This document shows, piece after piece, positions 6,708 to 9,041 of a stretch of 9,041 nucleotides of DNA (position 1 is its first letter; each line of letters opens with the position of its first letter). The stretch comes from Microbacteriaceae bacterium (GTDB lineage Bacteria > Actinomycetota > Actinomycetes > Actinomycetales > Microbacteriaceae): NCBI GenBank assembly GCA_947455385.1, contig CANGNR010000039.1, positions 1 to 9,041 on the forward strand, in the 5' to 3' direction. The translations under genes were made by a program, and so were the position numbers. Under the pieces are notes generated by a model, which saw nothing but the letters and a program-made list of their open reading frames with translations, ran no database searches and was not told the DNA's origin.

Positions 6708-7365
6708 TTACGACCGCCTGATGTGGGAGGCCCTAAACGAAGACATCGCCCATCCGCTGACCGGTGAACTGCCAGCCGCGCCGGCCCCGATTATTCTTCC
6801 TCCACTTCACACGGATGAGCCCGCCAAGCCACAGGTTCCCGAGTACGCTCCGCCGACGGTAAGCACGCCGATCATCGAGTCAGTGCAGGTCGAGGATGCC
6901 CCAGTTTTTGCACCTGTCGAGGCCGAGGTTGCGCCGATCATCGCGCCCATCGAGGCCGAGGTTACGCCCGTCTTAGCTCCGGTCGAGCTCGATGAAGCCC
7001 CTGCAATCGACTTCAACACACTTTTGCGTGAGCCGCAGACCTCATCGATCGTCATCGATCGCGAGCGGTTTCCTACCGGGGCAATCGACTTGCCGCCAAT
7101 CGAGCAGGTTCGCCCTCGAACAGGCGCGATTCAGTTGCCCTCGTTCACGGTTGCGCCAACCGGCGTAGACGCTCGAGAGGCGGCCGGAACCGGGCCGATC
7201 GACATCGTCAAACCGGTCTCTGCTCGCGTGGCGGGCGCAAAACCTAAGACCGGCATCAAGCCGCGCACCAAGCGTCAAACCACGCTCGCATTCGTGACCG
7301 CAGGTTTGATGATGGTCGTCGGCGGGTTATTCATCGCAGCCTATTTACTCGGCTACCTAAGATAA
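6691..7365 (+). CDS. Tail-anchored, repeat-rich protein of unknown function
   Basis: I do not recognise this 224-residue protein. The N-terminal part (about 1-65) is acidic and Pro/Ala-rich. Residues 70-102 are three tandem 11-residue units of the form xPxxAPxExxx. Residues 105-125 (EAPAIDFNTLL..) are acidic. Then TGAIDLP (129), TGAIQLP (144) and TGPIDIV (167) recur as a short motif. A basic stretch (K184-R195) leads into one hydrophobic helix (about 199-220) that ends four residues from the C-terminus. This predicts a cytoplasmic, largely disordered protein anchored by its tail. The start at 6691 (MTQPSDYDRLMWEAL) is chosen because GGTGGTGAAG precedes it; the frame stays open further upstream, but that would overlap nadD by about 150 bases. 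It sits between nadD and rsfS with 17-base overlap and 8-base gap, so it belongs to the same transcription unit. Confidence 0.85.
   Translation: MTQPSDYDRLMWEALNEDIAHPLTGELPAAPAPIILPPLHTDEPAKPQVPEYAPPTVSTPIIESVQVEDAPVFAPVEAEVAPIIAPIEAEVTPVLAPVELDEAPAIDFNTLLREPQTSSIVIDRERFPTGAIDLPPIEQVRPRTGAIQLPSFTVAPTGVDAREAAGTGPIDIVKPVSARVAGAKPKTGIKPRTKRQTTLAFVTAGLMMVVGGLFIAAYLLGYLR
6898..6996 (+). repeat. Three tandem 33-base units (11 residues each)
   Basis: The units 6898-6930, 6931-6963 and 6964-6996 encode APVFAPVEAEV, APIIAPIEAEV and TPVLAPVELDE. The protein pattern is well kept, while the DNA differs at many third positions. This suggests older duplication with selection on the Pro/hydrophobic/Glu pattern, or slow drift, rather than recent slippage. 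It lies in the extended region of the tail-anchored protein. Confidence 0.8.
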
Positions 7366-7373
7366 GGGGACCA

Positions 7374-7748
7374 TTGGACTCGAACAGCAAAGCGCAAGAA
7401 ATGATCGACATCGCCGTCGAGGCGGCATACGACAAGTTGGGTGAGAACCCGGTTGCGCTGGATGTGTCGAAGTACTACGCCCTTTCGGACGCCTTCTTGC
7501 TGGTCTCAGGCCGCAATGAGCGCCAGGTGCAGTCGATCGCCGAGGAAATTGAAGACAAGTTTCGCGATGCAGGCTATCGCTTGGTTCTCAAAGAAGGTCA
7601 GCAACTCGGCCGGTGGATTCTGCTCGACTACGGTGATGTTCTCATCCACGTGATGCACGAGCAGGAGCGCATGTTCTATTCGCTCGAACGACTGTGGGCT
7701 GACTGCCCCGTGCTCAAGGTGCCTGCTGCATCGGCCGCGAGTTTGTAG
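7374..7748 (+). CDS. rsfS: Ribosome silencing factor RsfS
   Basis: RsfS (RsfA/Iojap family) binds uL14 on the 50S subunit and blocks joining with 30S, reducing translation in starvation or stationary phase. The product has 124 residues. It shows the family core: ALDVSKYYALSDAFLLVSG (28-46), RNERQVQSIAEEIED (47-61), then GRWILLDYGDVLIHVMHEQERMFYSLERLW in the C-terminal half, with the D-Y-G-D-V and H-x-x-x-E-x-x-x-F/Y pattern. The start is TTG at 7374, because AAGGGGA (7364-7370) lies just before it, overlapping the stop of the upstream gene. The next in-frame ATG (7401) has no ribosome site and would remove part of the first helix. Genome order nadD-(x)-rsfS is common in bacteria. Confidence 0.94.
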   Translation: MDSNSKAQEMIDIAVEAAYDKLGENPVALDVSKYYALSDAFLLVSGRNERQVQSIAEEIEDKFRDAGYRLVLKEGQQLGRWILLDYGDVLIHVMHEQERMFYSLERLWADCPVLKVPAASAASL

Positions 7749-7765
7749 TAATCTATTCAAGTTGT

Positions 7766-7780
7766 CCGAACAACGTTCGG
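7766..7780 (+). repeat. Inverted repeat overlapping tRNA 5' end
   Basis: CCGAAC (7766-7771) and GTTCGG (7775-7780) are exact complements with a three-base spacer. The right arm includes the first two bases of the tRNA acceptor stem (7779-7780). In a precursor RNA this hairpin would compete with the acceptor stem. It may also be chance. Confidence 0.5.
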
Positions 7781-7851
7781 GCCTGTGGCGCAGCTGGTAG
7801 CGCACCTGCATGGCATGCAGGGGGTCAGGGGTTCAAGTCCCCTCAGGTCCA
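7779..7851 (+). tRNA. tRNA-Ala(GGC)
   Basis: A full cloverleaf can be folded by hand. The acceptor is GGGCCTG (7779-7785) with CAGGTCC (7844-7850), including a G3-U70 pair, the alanine identity mark. The D-arm is GCGC/GCGC (7788-7791, 7800-7803) around AGCTGGTA. The anticodon arm is CCTGC/GCAGG (7805-7809, 7817-7821) with loop ATGGCAT and anticodon GGC (7812-7814). The variable loop has five bases, and the T-arm is AGGGG/CCCCT around TTCAAGT. The discriminator is A (7851). CCA is not encoded (CGA follows), so it must be added. The tRNA begins 30 bases after rsfS and may be cotranscribed; a weak TAATCT (7749-7754) lacks a clear -35 partner. Confidence 0.97.
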
Positions 7852-7856
7852 CGAAT

Positions 7857-7879
7857 AAACCCGCCTAGTGCGGGTTTTT
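7857..7879 (+). terminator. Intrinsic terminator after tRNA-Ala, probably bidirectional
   Basis: AAACCCGC (7857-7864) pairs with GCGGGTTT (7870-7877) across the loop CTAGT, and the T run extends to 7879. This is a textbook rho-independent terminator for the rsfS/tRNA transcript. Read on the minus strand, the same stem is followed by TTTATT, so it can also end the DUF167 transcript that converges on it (stop codon at 7891-7893). Confidence 0.9.
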
Positions 7880-7890
7880 CGCTTTAACGG

Positions 7891-8115
7891 CTAGATGTCA
7901 ACGACCACGCGCTTGATGCGGGCCGTTGCGCCACCGACGATTTCGATTAACGACTTTGCTACCCCAAAGTGAACAGCCAGGATCTCGATGAGTTCTTTGT
8001 TTGCTGCGCCTTCAACGGCTCTCGACCTGAGATAAACCAGCAGGCTGCCATCGGTCTGTGACTCGATGAGTGGCCCCTTTCGAGACCCTGGCTTCACTGC
8101 CACGCTTATCTGCAT
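7891..8115 (-). CDS. DUF167 (YggU-like) small protein
   Basis: This is a 74-residue member of the DUF167/YggU family, small alpha/beta proteins of unknown role. The family pattern is visible: VKPGSRK (7-13), SLLVYLRSRAVEGAANKELIE (about 24-44, with the VEGxANK core), then FGVAKSLIEIVGG and ARIKRVVV at the C-terminus. It lies alone on the minus strand, convergent with the tRNA and divergent from deoC. I chose the ATG at 8115 because a TAGAGT -10 box ends six bases before it, predicting a leaderless message. A GTG two codons upstream (8121) would give 76 residues and is the alternative. No Shine-Dalgarno is convincing for either. Confidence 0.85.
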   Translation of the reverse strand: MQISVAVKPGSRKGPLIESQTDGSLLVYLRSRAVEGAANKELIEILAVHFGVAKSLIEIVGGATARIKRVVVDI

Positions 8116-8121
8116 GCTCAC

Positions 8122-8149
8122 ACTCTAGACTCTTCTCATGACCAGCCAA
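8122..8149 (-). promoter_or_regulatory. Promoter for DUF167 gene, predicted leaderless
   Basis: On the minus strand, TTGGCT (8149-8144), a 16-base spacer and TAGAGT (8127-8122) form a plausible promoter. The start would fall six to seven bases downstream, at or next to the A of the ATG at 8115. The -10 box overlaps that of deoC on the other strand, and the -35 box lies inside the deoC coding region. Confidence 0.5.
8126..8131 (+). promoter_or_regulatory. -10 box for deoC, predicted leaderless
   Basis: TAGACT is identical to the -10 of the rplU promoter and ends six bases before the deoC ATG (8138). This is the spacing expected when transcription starts on the A of the start codon. There is no Shine-Dalgarno before deoC, and the -35 region (about 8103-8110, inside the DUF167 gene) is weak. 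Confidence 0.5.
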
Positions 8150-8833
8150 CAGCCCCGATATTCTCGGCAGCAACTTCTTTCGGCAATCGATCACACCTAC
8201 TTGAAGCCCGAGGGAACCCCCGAGCAGGCGCTGGTTGTTGTTCGTGAGGCGCTGGCACACGGATTCAAGGCGGCCTGTGTTCGTCCATCCGACGTCGTCG
8301 GTGCCGAGTCCCTGCTTGCCGACAGCGCCGTATCGCTCTGCACTGTCGTCGGATTTCCGCACGGCAACTCTGCCACCGAGTCGAAGGTCGCAGAAACGCG
8401 CATCGCCACTGCCGCCGGCGCAGTCGAAGTCGACATGGTGATCAATCAAGGATGGCTTCGCGCCGGAATGCTTGCCGAAGTGAGAGGTGATATCGCTGCC
8501 GTCGCCGAGGCGGCTCACGCTGGTGGCGCGATTCTCAAGGTCATCTTTGAGACCTGCAACCTCACGGATGGCGGGATCGTGGCGGCATGCGAGGCATCCG
8601 AAGCGGCTGGCGCCGATTTCGTAAAGACTTCGACTGGCTTTGCAAGCGGGGGAGCAACAGTCGAGGCCGTCGCGCTCATGCGCGCAACCGTTGGCCCGAA
8701 CATCGGAGTAAAGGCGTCGGGAGGCATCCGCACTCTTTCAGATGCTATCGCAATGCTCGATGCTGGGGCCTCGCGAATCGGTTGTTCGGCGTCGGTCAGC
8801 ATCCTCGCCGAGTATGACGCGGCAACCAACTAG
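8138..8833 (+). CDS. deoC: Deoxyribose-phosphate aldolase
   Basis: DeoC reversibly splits 2-deoxyribose 5-phosphate into acetaldehyde and glyceraldehyde 3-phosphate, the last step of deoxynucleoside breakdown, in the cytoplasm. The 231-residue product is a class I (Schiff-base) aldolase with a TIM barrel. IDHTYLKP (17-24) is the typical first strand. D99 in EVDMVIN, K163 in FVKTSTGF (the Schiff-base lysine) and K192 in VKASGGIR form the active site. CTVVGFPHG (68-76) is also conserved. It is about 30 residues shorter than E. coli DeoC (259) and close to the length of many Gram-positive forms. No other deoxynucleoside catabolism gene is in view; the neighbours do not extend the pathway. Confidence 0.96.
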   Translation: MTSQQPRYSRQQLLSAIDHTYLKPEGTPEQALVVVREALAHGFKAACVRPSDVVGAESLLADSAVSLCTVVGFPHGNSATESKVAETRIATAAGAVEVDMVINQGWLRAGMLAEVRGDIAAVAEAAHAGGAILKVIFETCNLTDGGIVAACEASEAAGADFVKTSTGFASGGATVEAVALMRATVGPNIGVKASGGIRTLSDAIAMLDAGASRIGCSASVSILAEYDAATN

Positions 8834-8865
8834 CAAAATTAGTCTAGGTGTGCTTTACTTAAGTC

Positions 8866-9041
8866 GTGAATAGCTCAGCCACTCAGGTTCTGCCCGCGCT
8901 CTACGTGTCTCACGGTGCTCCGATGTTGCTCGATGACGAGCTTTGGACCTCGCAGCTGGCCAAGTGGGCTACCGAGCTTGAGCGCCCGCGGGGCATCGTC
9001 ATCGTGTCGGCGCACTGGGAGTCAGCGCCCGTGTCGATCAC
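8866..9041 (+). CDS. Class III extradiol dioxygenase-like protein, 3' cut
   Basis: This is the start of a LigB/DODA (YgiD-like) family protein, which are metal-dependent ring-cleaving dioxygenases acting on catechol-type substrates; 58 residues are visible. LPALYVSHGAPM (9-20) carries the first metal-ligand histidine (H16) and IVIVSAHWES (44-53) the second (H50), both at family positions. The start is GTG at 8866: an in-frame TAA lies at 8860-8862, and the only later start would lose the first histidine motif. No Shine-Dalgarno is seen. TAGTCT (8840-8845) is a possible -10 box, without a good -35. The gene begins 32 bases after deoC. The substrate cannot be judged from this fragment. Confidence 0.88.
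   Translation, partial: MNSSATQVLPALYVSHGAPMLLDDELWTSQLAKWATELERPRGIVIVSAHWESAPVSI

Noticed and set aside
8857..8864. Palindrome ACTTAAGT before the dioxygenase-like gene as an operator
   Set aside because: An eight-base palindrome is common by chance and nothing else supports regulator binding.
1..9041. Mobile elements, CRISPR arrays, phage or defence genes
   Set aside because: No transposase, integrase, spaced direct repeats or shift in base composition was seen; nearly all bases belong to recognised core genes.

Overview
The window looks like ordinary core chromosome of a high-GC Gram-positive bacterium, most likely an actinobacterium of the Microbacteriaceae type, possibly one with a compact genome. 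Reasons: the RNase E/G protein has actinobacterial-style sequence around its catalytic aspartates; the order rne, rplU, rpmA, obgE, proB, proA, nadD, rsfS is typical of that group; GTG and TTG starts occur; the -10 elements read TANNNT and two genes look leaderless; the tRNA does not encode CCA; and base composition is moderately GC-rich. This placement comes from recalled families and gene order, not from a database search.

Layout. Positions 1-1563 carry the 3' part of an RNase E/G gene, cut by the window edge. A good promoter (1570-1598) then drives rplU and rpmA (ribosomal proteins bL21 and bL27). A perfect 13-bp hairpin separates these from obgE (50S assembly GTPase), which overlaps proB by one base. 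proB and proA encode the first two proline biosynthesis steps. A 55-residue single-pass membrane protein (5920-6087) lies between proA and nadD (NAD synthesis). nadD overlaps a 224-residue, repeat-rich, tail-anchored protein of unknown function (6691-7365), and rsfS (ribosome silencing factor) follows. A tRNA-Ala(GGC) and a likely bidirectional terminator close this plus-strand run.

A small DUF167 gene runs on the minus strand (7891-8115). It is divergent from deoC (8138-8833); the two share a tiny overlapping promoter in which both starts sit six bases from a -10 box. The last 176 bases begin a class III extradiol dioxygenase-like gene.

Functionally, most of the run serves ribosome production and its control: RNA processing, two 50S proteins, ObgE, RsfS and a tRNA. 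Proline and NAD synthesis genes are inserted in it. I see no mobile element, CRISPR array, phage gene, toxin-antitoxin pair or defence system, and no gene-free stretch above about 105 bases. The least explained items are the two unannotated membrane proteins, the obgE leader hairpin and the symmetric leaderless promoter. I do not claim a new system here.
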